A stretch of DNA of 64,000 nt, taken from contig NZ_JAPZVP010000001.1 in NCBI RefSeq assembly GCF_027622875.1, positions 148,279-212,278 of the forward strand, given 5' to 3'. Below, one piece after another: positions 1 to 8,854 of this stretch (the stretch's first letter is position 1; every line of letters starts with the position of its first letter). The notes below the pieces were generated by a model that had not been told where the DNA came from, did no database searches, and saw nothing but the letters and a program-made list of their open reading frames with translations. The DNA comes from Glycomyces luteolus (GTDB lineage: Bacteria > Actinomycetota > Actinomycetes > Mycobacteriales > Micromonosporaceae). The position numbers and the translations under genes are program-made.

Positions 1-56
1 CCCCCCCCCGCCCCCCCCCCCCGGGGCCCCCCGCCCCCCCCCCCGCCGCGGCGGGC
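1..56. repeat. G/C homopolymer tract, probably misread hairpin
   Basis: Almost pure runs of C and G at the window start, followed by ordinary sequence. It lies just downstream of the leftward SDR gene, where a terminator would be expected. Three similar tracts occur in the window (25791-25911, 44331-44438, 53892-53963). I read it as low-quality or misassembled sequence over a stable hairpin, not as a natural motif. Confidence 0.5.
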
Positions 57-133
57 CAGGGCCCGCCGCTCCGCCTCGCTAGGTCGCCGGTGCACCGCGC
101 GTTCGCGCAGGAAGCACTCGGGTTTCCACCCGA

Positions 134-979
134 TCAGCCCGGGACCGTCTCCCCGCCGAGGACCGAGATCACCTCGCCCGTGATGAACGACGACATCCGG
201 TTCGAGGCCAGGAACACGAACGAGGGCGCGAGCTCGTCCGGCTCGGCCGGGCGTCCCAGCGGCACCCGCTCGCCGAAGCCCTCCACATGGTCCTCCGGCA
301 GTGTCGAAGGGATCAGCGGCGTCCACACCGGACCCGGTGCGACGCAGTTGACGCGGATGCCGCGCGGCGCGAGCGCCTGCGCCATCGAATAGGTCCAGGC
401 GATGATCGCGCCCTTCGTCGCCGAGTAGTCGATGAGGGTCTTGTGCCCCCGCAGCCCGTTCACCGAGGCGCAGTTGACGATCGCGTCGCCCTCGCCCATG
501 TGCGCCAGCGCCGCCCTGGTCACGCGGTGGAAGCTGTGCATGTTGACGTTGAACGTGTGCTCCCACTGCTCGTCGCTGATGTCCTCCGGCCGCTCCACCG
601 GCGTCTGCGTCGCGATGTTGTTGACCAGCAGATCGAGGCCGCCGAGCGCCTTGACGGTCTGCTCGACCACCTCGCGGCAGTGGTCCCGGTCCGCGAGGTC
701 GCCCGGAAGCAGCGCGCACTGGCGGTGCTCGGCCTCGACCAGCTCCGCGGTGCGCTCGGCGTCCTCGTGCTCCTCCAGATAGGCGACGGCGACGTCGGCG
801 CCCTCCTTCGCGAAGGCGACCGCGACGGCCCGGCCGATCCCGGAGTCGCCGCCGGTGACGAGCGCCCGGCGGTCCTTGAGGAGCCCGCGGCCCTCGTAGC
901 CCTCCATGGAGTCCTCGGGTCTCGGGGTCATCTCCTCGGTCAGCCCCGGAGGCTCCTGCTGCTGTGCCGGCTTGCCCAT
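134..979 (-). CDS. SDR family oxidoreductase (YghA-like)
   Basis: Short-chain dehydrogenase/reductase of 281 residues. It shows the TGGDSGIG cofactor motif (residues 42-49), an NN-I-A motif near 120-123 (NNAG position), Ser172, and the Tyr185-x3-Lys189 catalytic pair. A 35-residue N-terminal extension before the Rossmann fold places it with YghA/YhdF-type cytosolic oxidoreductases rather than the 250-residue core SDRs. The substrate cannot be read from sequence; sugar alcohols or stress aldehydes are usual guesses for this subgroup. The ATG at 979 is chosen because a GAAGGGG ribosome site lies about 7 bases upstream; a longer reading to 1105 has no such site. It is divergent from the DUF2267 gene across a 124-base gap. 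Confidence 0.85.
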   Translation of the reverse strand: MGKPAQQQEPPGLTEEMTPRPEDSMEGYEGRGLLKDRRALVTGGDSGIGRAVAVAFAKEGADVAVAYLEEHEDAERTAELVEAEHRQCALLPGDLADRDHCREVVEQTVKALGGLDLLVNNIATQTPVERPEDISDEQWEHTFNVNMHSFHRVTRAALAHMGEGDAIVNCASVNGLRGHKTLIDYSATKGAIIAWTYSMAQALAPRGIRVNCVAPGPVWTPLIPSTLPEDHVEGFGERVPLGRPAEPDELAPSFVFLASNRMSSFITGEVISVLGGETVPG

Positions 980-1103
980 CGGTAGCCCCTTCCACTCGCC
1001 CGGCCGCGGTTCGGCCGTGTGCGCGGGCCGGATACCCCGCCCGTCACTGCGTGTAACCGCGGCCCGCACCGGGTACCCGCCGCGGGCACCCAGGGAGGCA
1101 GCC

Positions 1104-1520
1104 ATGCATCACGACCAGTTCATCGGACAGCTCCAGGCCCGGGCACACCTGTCGAGCCGCGGCGAGGCCGAGCGCGCCGCGCGGGCCACGCTGGAGACGC
1201 TCGGCGAGCGCATCACCGACCCGCTCGCGCGCAAGCTCGCTTCGCAGCTGCCGCCGGAGATCGGCGAGCACCTCCACCGGTACGCGGCGCCGGACGGCCA
1301 CGGCACCGGCGAGCATTTCGGCTTCGACGAGTTCGCCCACCGCGTCGCCGAACGCGAGCACATCAAGGAGCCCGAGGCGGTCTTCCACGCCCGCGCGGTC
1401 TTCGAGCTGCTCGGCGAGGGGACGACCGGAGGCATCATGGACCATGTCCGCGAGTCGCTGCCGCCGGACCTGCGGCCGCTCGTGGACGCCGGCAGCCGCG
1501 GCGGGCTCAGCCACGGCTAG
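1104..1520 (+). CDS. DUF2267 domain-containing protein
   Basis: A soluble 138-residue protein matching the DUF2267 family: an all-helical region beginning with HHDQFIGQLQ, then the typical alternation of E/R-rich helices and a C-terminal segment on residues of the form LPPDLRPLVDAG. DUF2267 proteins are common in actinobacteria and often sit next to stress or SDR genes, but no biochemical role is established. AGGGAGG lies 5 bases before the ATG, which fixes the start. It is monocistronic as far as can be seen; the next gene starts 294 bases downstream after a promoter-like region. Confidence 0.75.
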   Translation: MHHDQFIGQLQARAHLSSRGEAERAARATLETLGERITDPLARKLASQLPPEIGEHLHRYAAPDGHGTGEHFGFDEFAHRVAEREHIKEPEAVFHARAVFELLGEGTTGGIMDHVRESLPPDLRPLVDAGSRGGLSHG

Positions 1521-1744
1521 GACCGCTCGCGGGCGCACGCCGACCCGCTGCTCGCCGCTCGTCGAGTTGCTTCCGTCACACTCGGGGTGCCGGTTCCGGT
1601 CGGGGCGCGTCGGAATCGATCCGGTATTTCCGGTTCGGCCTCCCGTTGGTCGGACCACTGCTGGTACCGAACGTGTGAATGCGTTAGGTTGTTGGGGATC
1701 CAGCTCCGTGCGTACGCCGCCTTCACGCGGTGGAACAGCAGCAT

Positions 1745-1756
1745 GTGAGCGATCAC
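1745..1756. promoter_or_regulatory. candidate operator upstream of araB
   Basis: GTGAGCGATCAC is a near-palindrome (10 of 12 positions symmetric) about 60 bases before the araB start. The rest of the 294-base gap before araB (1521-1814) shows nothing else I can name. A local repressor or activator site controlling the arabinose operon is an inference; no araR or araC gene is adjacent. Confidence 0.3.
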
Positions 1757-1814
1757 TTTTTTACTTGAGGACCTCGACGAACGCGTCGAAAACGAGCACC
1801 CCAAAGGAGGCGCA

Positions 1815-3479
1815 ATGTCAGGCAGCGACAACGATGCCGTTGCTATCGGGATCGACTTCGGCACCCTGTCAGGCCGGGTCGTCGTCGCGTCGGTCGCCGA
1901 TGGCCGCGAGCTGGCCAGTGCCGAGCACGTCTACGAGCACGGCGCGATCGAGGAGGCCCTCCCGGGCTCCGGCGTCCGCCTCGGCCGCAGCTGGGCGCTC
2001 CAGTCGCCCAAGGACTGGGTCGACGTGCTCCGCAACGCCGTTCCCGCCGCGATGGCCGCCGCCGGCGTGAGCCCCGACCAGGTCGTCGGCATCGCCACGG
2101 ACTTCACCGCGTGCACCATCCTCCCGACCACCGCCGACGGCACCCCGCTGTGCGAGCTGGACGACCTCAAGGACCGCCCGCACGCGTGGCCCAAGCTCTG
2201 GAAGCACCACGCCGCGCAGGGCCAGGCCGACCGGATCAACGCCGTCGCCGCCGAACGCGGCGAGTCCTGGCTGCCGCGCTACGGCGGCAAGATCTCCTCG
2301 GAGTGGGCCTACGCCAAGGGCCTCCAGCTCCTCGAGGAGGACCGCGAGGTCTACGACCGCGCCGAGCGCTGGATCGAAGCCGCCGACTGGATCGTGTGGC
2401 AGCTGTGCGGCGAGGAGACCCGCAACTCCTGCACCGCCGGCTACAAGGGCATCGTGCAGGACGGCGAGCGCCCCTCCCGCGAGTACCTGGCCGCGCTGAA
2501 CCCCGACTTCGCCGACTTCAACGCCAAGATGGAGCACCCGCTCCTGCCGCTCGGCGACAAGGCCGGCGAGCTCACCGCGCAGGCCGCCGAGTGGACCGGC
2601 CTGAACGCCGGCACCGTGATCGCCGCCGGGAACGTCGACGCGCACGTCACCGCCGCCTCCGCGAAGGCCGTCGGCCCCGGCCAGATGGTCGCCATCATGG
2701 GCACCAGCACCTGCCACGTCGTCAACGGCGAGAACCTGACCGAGGCACCGGGCATGTGCGGCGTCGTCCGCGACGGCATCACCAAGGGCCTGTGGGGCTA
2801 CGAGGCCGGGCAGTCCGGCGTGGGCGACATCTTCGCGTGGTTCACCAAGAACGGCGTCCCCGGCGAGTACACCGCCGAGGCCGACAAGCGCGGCATCTCG
2901 ATCCACCAGTACCTGACCGAGCTCGCCGAGCAGCAGGCGGTCGGCCAGCACGGCCTCGTCGCGCTCGACTGGCACTCGGGCAACCGCTCCGTCCTGGTCG
3001 ACCACGACCTGCACGGCGTCATCCTCGGCCTGGGCCTGCAGTCCAAGCCCGAGGACATCTACCGGGCGCTGGTGGAGGCCACCGCGTTCGGCACCCGCAT
3101 GATCGTCGAGACCCTCGTCAAGGCGGGCGTCCCGATCGAGGAGTTCGTCGCTGCGGGCGGCCTGCTGAAGAACAAGTGGCTCATGCAGACCTACTCGGAC
3201 GTGCTGCGCATGCCGATCACGGTCCTCACCTCCCAGCAGGGCCCGGCCCTGGGCTCGGCGATCCACGCCGCCGTCGCGGCGGGCGCCTACCCGGACATCT
3301 ACGCCGCCTCGGAGGCCATGGGCAAGGTCGAGCGCAACGCCTACGTCCCCGACCAGGCCCGCGCCGACGCCTACGACGAGCTGTACGCCGTCTACGAGGA
3401 GCTGCACGACCACTTCGGCCGCGGCGGCTCGCGCGCACTGCACACGCTGCACAAGATCGCCACGGAGGCAACCAAATGA
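1815..3479 (+). CDS. araB: ribulokinase
   Basis: L-ribulokinase, a FGGY-family sugar kinase that phosphorylates L-ribulose to L-ribulose 5-phosphate in L-arabinose catabolism. At 554 residues it matches the family length. The N-terminal phosphate-binding strand [11 protein letters not shown] is typical, and the C-terminal actin-like half includes the GGLLKNK adenosine motif. AAAGGAGGCGCA precedes the ATG, a near-perfect ribosome site. Its stop overlaps the araD start (ATGA), and araA follows, giving the araB-araD-araA order seen in many Gram-positive bacteria. No araR or araC gene lies next to it. Confidence 0.95.
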   Translation: MSGSDNDAVAIGIDFGTLSGRVVVASVADGRELASAEHVYEHGAIEEALPGSGVRLGRSWALQSPKDWVDVLRNAVPAAMAAAGVSPDQVVGIATDFTACTILPTTADGTPLCELDDLKDRPHAWPKLWKHHAAQGQADRINAVAAERGESWLPRYGGKISSEWAYAKGLQLLEEDREVYDRAERWIEAADWIVWQLCGEETRNSCTAGYKGIVQDGERPSREYLAALNPDFADFNAKMEHPLLPLGDKAGELTAQAAEWTGLNAGTVIAAGNVDAHVTAASAKAVGPGQMVAIMGTSTCHVVNGENLTEAPGMCGVVRDGITKGLWGYEAGQSGVGDIFAWFTKNGVPGEYTAEADKRGISIHQYLTELAEQQAVGQHGLVALDWHSGNRSVLVDHDLHGVILGLGLQSKPEDIYRALVEATAFGTRMIVETLVKAGVPIEEFVAAGGLLKNKWLMQTYSDVLRMPITVLTSQQGPALGSAIHAAVAAGAYPDIYAASEAMGKVERNAYVPDQARADAYDELYAVYEELHDHFGRGGSRALHTLHKIATEATK

Positions 3480-4165
3480 GCTTCAAGACCACTGCCGCCG
3501 TCGAGGAGATGAAGGTCAAGGTGTGCAACCTGCACGCCGAGCTCCTGCGCTGGGGCCTGGTGACCTGGACCAGCGGGAACGTCTCGGGCCGCGTCCCGGG
3601 CACCGACCTCATCGTCATCAAGCCGAGCGGCGTGTCCTACGACGACCTCAAGCCCGAGCTGATGGTCGTGACCGACCTCGAGGGCAAGATCCTCGACGGC
3701 GAGCTCGCGCCCTCCTCGGACGCGGAGAGCCACAACGTGGTCTACCAGCGGATGCCCGAGGTCGGCGGCGTCGTCCACACGCACAGCCCGTACGCGACCG
3801 CGTGGGCCGCGCGCGCCGAGCCGATCCCGTGCGTGATCACGGCGATGGCCGACGAGTTCGGCGGGGAGATCCCGCTCGGCCCGTTCGCGCGCATCGGCTC
3901 CGACGCCATCGGCAAGGGCATCGTGGAGACCCTGCAGGGCCACCGCTCCCCGGCGGTCATCATGCAGAACCACGGCGTGTTCACGATCGGCAAGGACCCC
4001 AAGGCCGCCGTGAAGGCCGCCGTCATGGCCGAGGACGTGGCGCGCACCGTCCACATCTCGCGCCAGCTCGGCGAGCCGGTCCCGATCCCCCAGGCGGACA
4101 TCGACAAGCTCTACGACCGCTACCAGAACGTCTACGGCCAGCAGCCGTCCCCCAAGGAGCAGTAA
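3476..4165 (+). CDS. araD: L-ribulose-5-phosphate 4-epimerase
   Basis: Class II aldolase-fold epimerase (229 residues) converting L-ribulose 5-phosphate to D-xylulose 5-phosphate, the entry into the pentose phosphate pathway. Expected zinc ligands are visible: His101 and His103 in the [10 protein letters not shown] segment and His166 in QNHG. Asp82 in the SSD motif matches the catalytic acid of the E. coli enzyme. The start ATG overlaps the araB stop by 4 bases, implying translational coupling. Its own 3' end (AAGGAG) supplies the ribosome site for araA. Confidence 0.95.
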   Translation: MSFKTTAAVEEMKVKVCNLHAELLRWGLVTWTSGNVSGRVPGTDLIVIKPSGVSYDDLKPELMVVTDLEGKILDGELAPSSDAESHNVVYQRMPEVGGVVHTHSPYATAWAARAEPIPCVITAMADEFGGEIPLGPFARIGSDAIGKGIVETLQGHRSPAVIMQNHGVFTIGKDPKAAVKAAVMAEDVARTVHISRQLGEPVPIPQADIDKLYDRYQNVYGQQPSPKEQ

Positions 4166-4170
4166 CACCA

Positions 4171-5682
4171 ATGGAAACCAAGACTGTGCCCGCAAAAGAA
4201 CTGTGGTTCGTCACGGGCAGCCAGCACCTGTACGGGCCCGAGGCCATCGAGCAGGTCGCCCAGAACTCGGCTGACATCGTCGCCGGGCTCGACGGCGCCG
4301 CCGCGATCCCGGTCAAGGTCGTCGCCAAGCCGGTCCTGACCACCCCGGACGAGATCCGGAAGGTGCTGCTGGAGGCCAATGCCTCGGACTCGTGCATCGG
4401 CGTGATCGCCTGGATGCACACGTTCTCGCCCTCGAAGATGTGGATCTCCGGTCTCGGCGTGCTCCAGAAGCCGCTGCTGCACCTGCACACGCAGCACAAC
4501 CGCGACCTGCCGTGGGCCGACATCGACATGGACTTCATGAACCTGAACCAGGCCGCCCACGGCGACCGCGAGTTCGGGTACATGCTCACCCGCATGCGCC
4601 ACCGCCGCAAGACCGTCGTGGGCCACTGGGCCGACGAGCAGGTCCAGGAGCGGGTGGGCAACTGGGCGCGTGCCGCGCTGGGTTGGAACGAGGCCCAGAA
4701 CCTCAAGCTGATCCGCTTCGGCGACAACATGCGGTACGTCGGCGTGACCGAGGGCGACAAGACCGAGGCGCAGATCCGCCTCGGCGTCGAGGTGAACACC
4801 TACGGCGTGAACGAGCTCGTCGAGCGGGTCGCGACCATCGAGGACAAGACCGTCGACGACCTCGTGAAGGTCTACGAAGCCGACTACGACGTGGTGCCGG
4901 AGCTGCGCGTGGGCGGCGAGCGCCACGAGTCGCTGCGCGACGCGGCCCGCATCGAGCTGGCGCTGCGCTCGGTCCTGGAAGAGCACGGCGCGAAGGCGTT
5001 CACCGACACGTTCGAGGACCTGGGCGCGCTCAAGCAGCTCCCGGGCATCGCGGTGCAGCGCCTCATGGCCGACGGCTACGGCTTCGGCGGCGAGGGCGAC
5101 TGGAAGACCGCGATCCTGGTGCGCCTCATGAAGGTCATGGCCACGGGTCTCGAGGGCGGCACGTCCTTCATGGAGGACTACACCTACAACCTGGGCGCGG
5201 AGTCCCCGCAGATCCTCGGCGCGCACATGCTCGAGGTGTGCCCGACGATCGCGTCCGAGCGGCCGAAGGCGGAGATCCACCCGCTCGGCATCGGCGGCAA
5301 GGAGGACCCGGTGCGCCTGGTCTTCACCGCCCCTCCCGGCCCGGCGATCTGCGTGGGCATGATGGACCTCGGCACTCGGCTCCGTTTGGTGGCCAACGAG
5401 GTGAACACCGTCGAGCCGGACGAGGACCTGCCGAACCTGCCGGTGGCGCGGGCCGTCTGGGAGCCGCTGCCGGATCTCCAGACCTCCGCCGAGTCCTGGC
5501 TGACCGCGGGCGGGCCGCACCACACCTCGTTCACACAGGCGTACGGCCGCGAGGTCCTGGAGGACTTCGCCGAGATCTCCGGCATCGAGCTGGTCGTGAT
5601 CGGCGAAGGCACCAACGCCCGCGAGTTCAAGCAGGAACTCCGCTGGAACCAGGTCTACCACCACCTCGAGGGCGGCATCTAG
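4171..5682 (+). CDS. araA: L-arabinose isomerase
   Basis: L-arabinose isomerase (503 residues; the E. coli enzyme is 500) converting L-arabinose to L-ribulose with a Mn2+ centre. The N-terminal [11 protein letters not shown], the two metal-binding acidic motifs GEGDWKTA and [10 protein letters not shown], and the C-terminal GGPHHTSF histidine motif are all present, so the active site looks intact. It is the last gene of the operon, 5 bases after araD, and is followed within 20 bases by a strong terminator. Confidence 0.96.
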   Translation: METKTVPAKELWFVTGSQHLYGPEAIEQVAQNSADIVAGLDGAAAIPVKVVAKPVLTTPDEIRKVLLEANASDSCIGVIAWMHTFSPSKMWISGLGVLQKPLLHLHTQHNRDLPWADIDMDFMNLNQAAHGDREFGYMLTRMRHRRKTVVGHWADEQVQERVGNWARAALGWNEAQNLKLIRFGDNMRYVGVTEGDKTEAQIRLGVEVNTYGVNELVERVATIEDKTVDDLVKVYEADYDVVPELRVGGERHESLRDAARIELALRSVLEEHGAKAFTDTFEDLGALKQLPGIAVQRLMADGYGFGGEGDWKTAILVRLMKVMATGLEGGTSFMEDYTYNLGAESPQILGAHMLEVCPTIASERPKAEIHPLGIGGKEDPVRLVFTAPPGPAICVGMMDLGTRLRLVANEVNTVEPDEDLPNLPVARAVWEPLPDLQTSAESWLTAGGPHHTSFTQAYGREVLEDFAEISGIELVVIGEGTNAREFKQELRWNQVYHHLEGGI

Positions 5683-5700
5683 CAAGCGCCGCAAGACGTA

Positions 5701-5732
5701 TCGGGCGGGAGGGCTTCGGCCCTCCCGCCCGA
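5701..5732 (+). terminator. Rho-independent terminator of araBDA
   Basis: A perfect 14-bp stem closed by a TTCG tetraloop: arms 5701-5714 and 5719-5732, rich in G and C. It starts 18 bases after the araA stop. UUCG loops are unusually stable. There is no long T run, as usual in actinobacteria. Confidence 0.85.
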
Positions 5733-5865
5733 TTCGCTGCTCCCGACCCGAACTCCTTGCGGCGGCGGCGATCTCACGGCGGTGCGGTCCGTCCACCGGG
5801 GATCGCGAGTGGAACCGGCGAAGTATGGTCCTCTCTGTCTGCTATGAGAAGGGCTCAACATCACC

Positions 5866-7473
5866 ATGACCAGATCGCTGTCGCGTCGAGGCGTGTTCAA
5901 GATCGGAGTGGGCGCTGCCGCCCTGGGCGTCGCCGCCACGGCCACCGTGACCGCGTTGGCCGAGGAGGCCGGAACGGCCGCCGCCTGGCACTCCAAGCTC
6001 GTCTACCCCGGTTCGGACGGTCGGCTGGTCTACGCCGCCGATGCCGAGGGCAAGAAGATCGCCGACTTCAGCTGGGCCGGCTACCGCAACGGCGAGGCCG
6101 CGATCCCGGACGTCCCGGTGGTCAAGACGATCTCGCCGGTCAGCGGCGACAACACCGCCCATATCCAGCAGGCCCTCGACGAGGTCAGCACGATGCCCAA
6201 GGGGTCCAACGGATTCCGCGGTGCGCTGCTGCTGAAGCCCGGCCACTACAACGTCGCCGGCACCGTCAGGATGAACCAGACGGGCGTGGTGCTGCGCGGC
6301 TCCGGCAAGGGCGCGGACACCGCGTCCAACACGGTCATCACCGGTACCGGCGGCGCCGACGTCACCACCGTCCTCCAGGTCGGCGGCACGTCCGGCAGTT
6401 GGGACTCGCAGGTGGCCGGCACCAAGACCGATGTCACCTCCAGCCTCGTCGAGGCCGGTTCGCGCCGCCTCACGCTCGCGTCGACGGCCAATCTGAAGGT
6501 CGGCGACAACATCATCATCACCCACCCGTGCACGCAGGCCTGGATCAACGCGATCAACGGCGGCGGCGTCAAGGACGTCGCCCCGTGGGCCGTCGACTCG
6601 CTGCCCATCGTCTACAACCGGTTCATCAAGGAGATCCACGGCAACGACATCGTCATCTGCGCCCCGGTGTTCAACGCGCTGAAGCGGTCGTACTCGCAGT
6701 CCTACGTGTACAAATGGGATCGCGCCAAACTGGTGACCAACGTCGGGGTCGAGAACCTGCGCATCGACATGGGGTACCCGGCGGAGCAGGACGAGGACCA
6801 CCCCGCGAACTGCATCGTCGTCACGCGCGCCGAGGACGCGTTCGTGCGCGACGCGACCCTGCTGCACTTCTCCGTCTCCGGGGTCTCGGTGCAGCGGAGC
6901 ACCAGGGTCACCGTCCAGGACGTCCGGGCCAGCCACCCGCGTTCGCGGATCGAGGGCGGGCGCCGGTACAACTTCAGCGCCGGCGCCCAGGCGCAGCAGG
7001 TGCTGTTCCGCGGCCTCTGGGCCACCCACGCCAGGCACGCGTTCATCGCGACGGGCACGAGCACCTGTTCGGGCAATGTCTGGCTGGACGGCTACAACGA
7101 GTACGGCTACTCCGAATCCGGCGGCCACCACCGCTGGAGCCAGGGGCTGCTGTACGACAACATCAAGGAGCTGAAGAGCCAGAGCGACAAGGCCTGGGTG
7201 CTGTCGCTGCACAACCGCGGCGACCTCGGTTCCGGCCACGGCTGGTCCTCGGTGAACAGCGTGGCCTGGAACTGCACCGTCGACAACGGCAAGCGGCTGT
7301 GCGTGCAGCGCCCGCCGACCTCGCAGAACTTCGCCATCGGCACGACCGGCGCCGTCTCCAAGGACAACTGGTACACCACCCACCAGCTCGGCTACGTCGA
7401 AGGCACCAACAAGCCCGGCCTCGATCCCTCGTCGCTGTATCTCGCCCAGCTCGCCGACCGGCTGGGCACGTGA
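5866..7473 (+). CDS. Tat-exported right-handed beta-helix protein
   Basis: A 535-residue protein with a twin-arginine signal (SRRGVFK near residues 6-12, then a hydrophobic Ala/Val segment and a likely cleavage after about residue 42). The mature part begins with a DFSWAGY segment and a GDNTAHIQQALDEV stretch, typical of the pectate-lyase-3/polygalacturonase-like entry of right-handed beta-helix proteins, and continues in short Gly/Asn/Val-rich coils. Catalytic residues cannot be assigned. Location after the arabinose operon suggests, but does not prove, action on an arabinose-bearing plant polymer such as pectin or arabinan. AGAAGGG lies upstream of the ATG. Confidence 0.7.
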   Translation: MTRSLSRRGVFKIGVGAAALGVAATATVTALAEEAGTAAAWHSKLVYPGSDGRLVYAADAEGKKIADFSWAGYRNGEAAIPDVPVVKTISPVSGDNTAHIQQALDEVSTMPKGSNGFRGALLLKPGHYNVAGTVRMNQTGVVLRGSGKGADTASNTVITGTGGADVTTVLQVGGTSGSWDSQVAGTKTDVTSSLVEAGSRRLTLASTANLKVGDNIIITHPCTQAWINAINGGGVKDVAPWAVDSLPIVYNRFIKEIHGNDIVICAPVFNALKRSYSQSYVYKWDRAKLVTNVGVENLRIDMGYPAEQDEDHPANCIVVTRAEDAFVRDATLLHFSVSGVSVQRSTRVTVQDVRASHPRSRIEGGRRYNFSAGAQAQQVLFRGLWATHARHAFIATGTSTCSGNVWLDGYNEYGYSESGGHHRWSQGLLYDNIKELKSQSDKAWVLSLHNRGDLGSGHGWSSVNSVAWNCTVDNGKRLCVQRPPTSQNFAIGTTGAVSKDNWYTTHQLGYVEGTNKPGLDPSSLYLAQLADRLGT

Positions 7474-7508
7474 CCCTCCGGCGCTAGTGGTGCCCCGGGG
7501 GGCCTGCC

Positions 7509-8699
7509 TTACGGTCTCCCCGGCGGCTGCGATCCTCGCCCCTGCAGGCGCTCCTTGAGCCCGGCAGGGGCGAGGATCGCGTCCCAGGCGATCTCGGCGG
7601 CTCCGGTCAGCGGACCTGCCGCACCGACCGTGCCGGGCACGATCTGCGGCGGCTCGTCCCTTCGGAAGGCCATCAGGTTCTCGAGGCAGCGTTCCTCGAT
7701 CAGGTTGCGCCGCAACCGGATCAGGTCGATGCCGAGTCCTGAGAGGCTGATGGCCTCCGGGTCGAGGGCGTTCGCGAGCGCCCCGAGGCCCTTGCCGAGC
7801 GACGCCGCGTTGGCGTCCAAGGCCTCCATTGCCTCGCGGTCGCCGTTCTCGGCGCGGTGCAGGATCTCTCGGGCCAGTTCGCGTCCCGTGCCGTAGCCGG
7901 GCTGCTTTCCGAAGCGGCGCACGAGGGCGTTGGCGCCGACGTCGAGGCTCCAGCAGCCGCGCACGCCGCACATGCATTCCAGAGTGGAACCGGTGAGGGG
8001 CATGTGCCCGAACTCGCCCGCGATGTTGTGGCCGCCGCGCTGGGCGTCGCCTGCGAGGAGCAGGGTGCCGCCGATGTCGAAGTCGATGTGGAAGTGCATG
8101 GCGGTGCCCTTGCCGCGCAGGGCGCCGCGGCGGGATTCGGCGAGGCCGGCGAGGCGGGCGTCGTTGTCGATCACCGTGGGCGGCCAGCCCTCGCCGAGGA
8201 CCGAGTCGAGTTCCACTTCGTCCCAGCCGAGGTGCGAGATGTGGAGGCGGTGGCCGTCGCGGATCGGGCCGGAGGTGGCGAAGCCGAGCATCGCCAGCCG
8301 CGGGGTCTCGTGGCGCGCGACGGCGGCGCGGATCTGGGTGAAGACCGCGGGGGTGCGGTCGTGCTCGCCCGACTCGAGTTCGGTGATCGCGCCGCCGAGC
8401 GCGACGGACGCGAGCGTCCAGGTGTCCTCGCGGAAGTCGACCGCGAACGCCAGGGGCCCGTCGGGGTGCGGGACGAGCAGGGTCGTGGGCCGCCCGCGGC
8501 CGCTGGACTCGGCCGGGACCTCGTGGAGCAGGCGGGCCTGCTCGAGTTCGCCGACGAGCGCGGCGGCGGTGTTGCGGCCGATGCCGAGCAGGCGTGCGGC
8601 CTCGGCCCTGGTGAACGGCTCGGCGGCGTCGTGGACGGCGCGCAGCAGCCGGACCTGGTTGCGGATGCGGAGGTCGGCGCTGGTCATCGACTGGGGCAT
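7509..8699 (-). CDS. ROK family transcriptional repressor
   Basis: A 396-residue ROK protein: an N-terminal winged-helix segment (about residues 15-60, with TRAEAARLLGIGRNTAAALV) followed by the actin-like sugar-binding domain. The DFDIGGT phosphate loop, an IDNDAR motif and the cysteine zinc motif CMCGVRGC are present. ROK regulators of this build usually repress neighbouring sugar-uptake or catabolic genes and respond to a sugar. The divergent MFS gene is the obvious target, and two operator-like dyads lie between them. The start is ATG at 8699 or the in-frame ATG at 8687; the longer was kept. It converges on the beta-helix gene with only 35 bases between. Confidence 0.85.
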   Translation of the reverse strand: MPQSMTSADLRIRNQVRLLRAVHDAAEPFTRAEAARLLGIGRNTAAALVGELEQARLLHEVPAESSGRGRPTTLLVPHPDGPLAFAVDFREDTWTLASVALGGAITELESGEHDRTPAVFTQIRAAVARHETPRLAMLGFATSGPIRDGHRLHISHLGWDEVELDSVLGEGWPPTVIDNDARLAGLAESRRGALRGKGTAMHFHIDFDIGGTLLLAGDAQRGGHNIAGEFGHMPLTGSTLECMCGVRGCWSLDVGANALVRRFGKQPGYGTGRELAREILHRAENGDREAMEALDANAASLGKGLGALANALDPEAISLSGLGIDLIRLRRNLIEERCLENLMAFRRDEPPQIVPGTVGAAGPLTGAAEIAWDAILAPAGLKERLQGRGSQPPGRP

Positions 8700-8729
8700 G
8701 CAGGGATTATGCCAGCCGTGGCGAAATTT

Positions 8730-8750
8730 TTGTGTTCGGCTTGAACATAA
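8730..8750. promoter_or_regulatory. ROK operator-like dyad 1
   Basis: TTGTGTTC-GGCTT-GAACATAA: arms match in 7 of 8 positions around a 5-base spacer. It lies just upstream of the ROK gene start, so it may serve autoregulation. Same half-site as dyad 2. Confidence 0.6.
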
Positions 8751-8776
8751 ACCTTGACGGCCCCGCAGAGACCTTG

Positions 8777-8799
8777 TTATGTTCGTATCAAGAACATAA
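8777..8799. promoter_or_regulatory. ROK operator-like dyad 2
   Basis: TTATGTTC-GTATCAA-GAACATAA: a perfect 8-bp inverted repeat with a 7-base spacer, in an AT-rich pocket 56 bases before the MFS start. It shares its half-site with dyad 1. It is probably the operator of the divergent ROK repressor on the transporter promoter. Confidence 0.7.
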
Positions 8800-8854
8800 A
8801 TGGACGGGTCGGCATCGGGCTCGCTTCCCTGAGACCGTAAGGACCCCAACGGCT

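Noticed and set aside
4023-5796. Minus-strand frames opposite araA
   Set aside because: Overlap a clear L-arabinose isomerase gene and have no ribosome sites or recognisable motifs.
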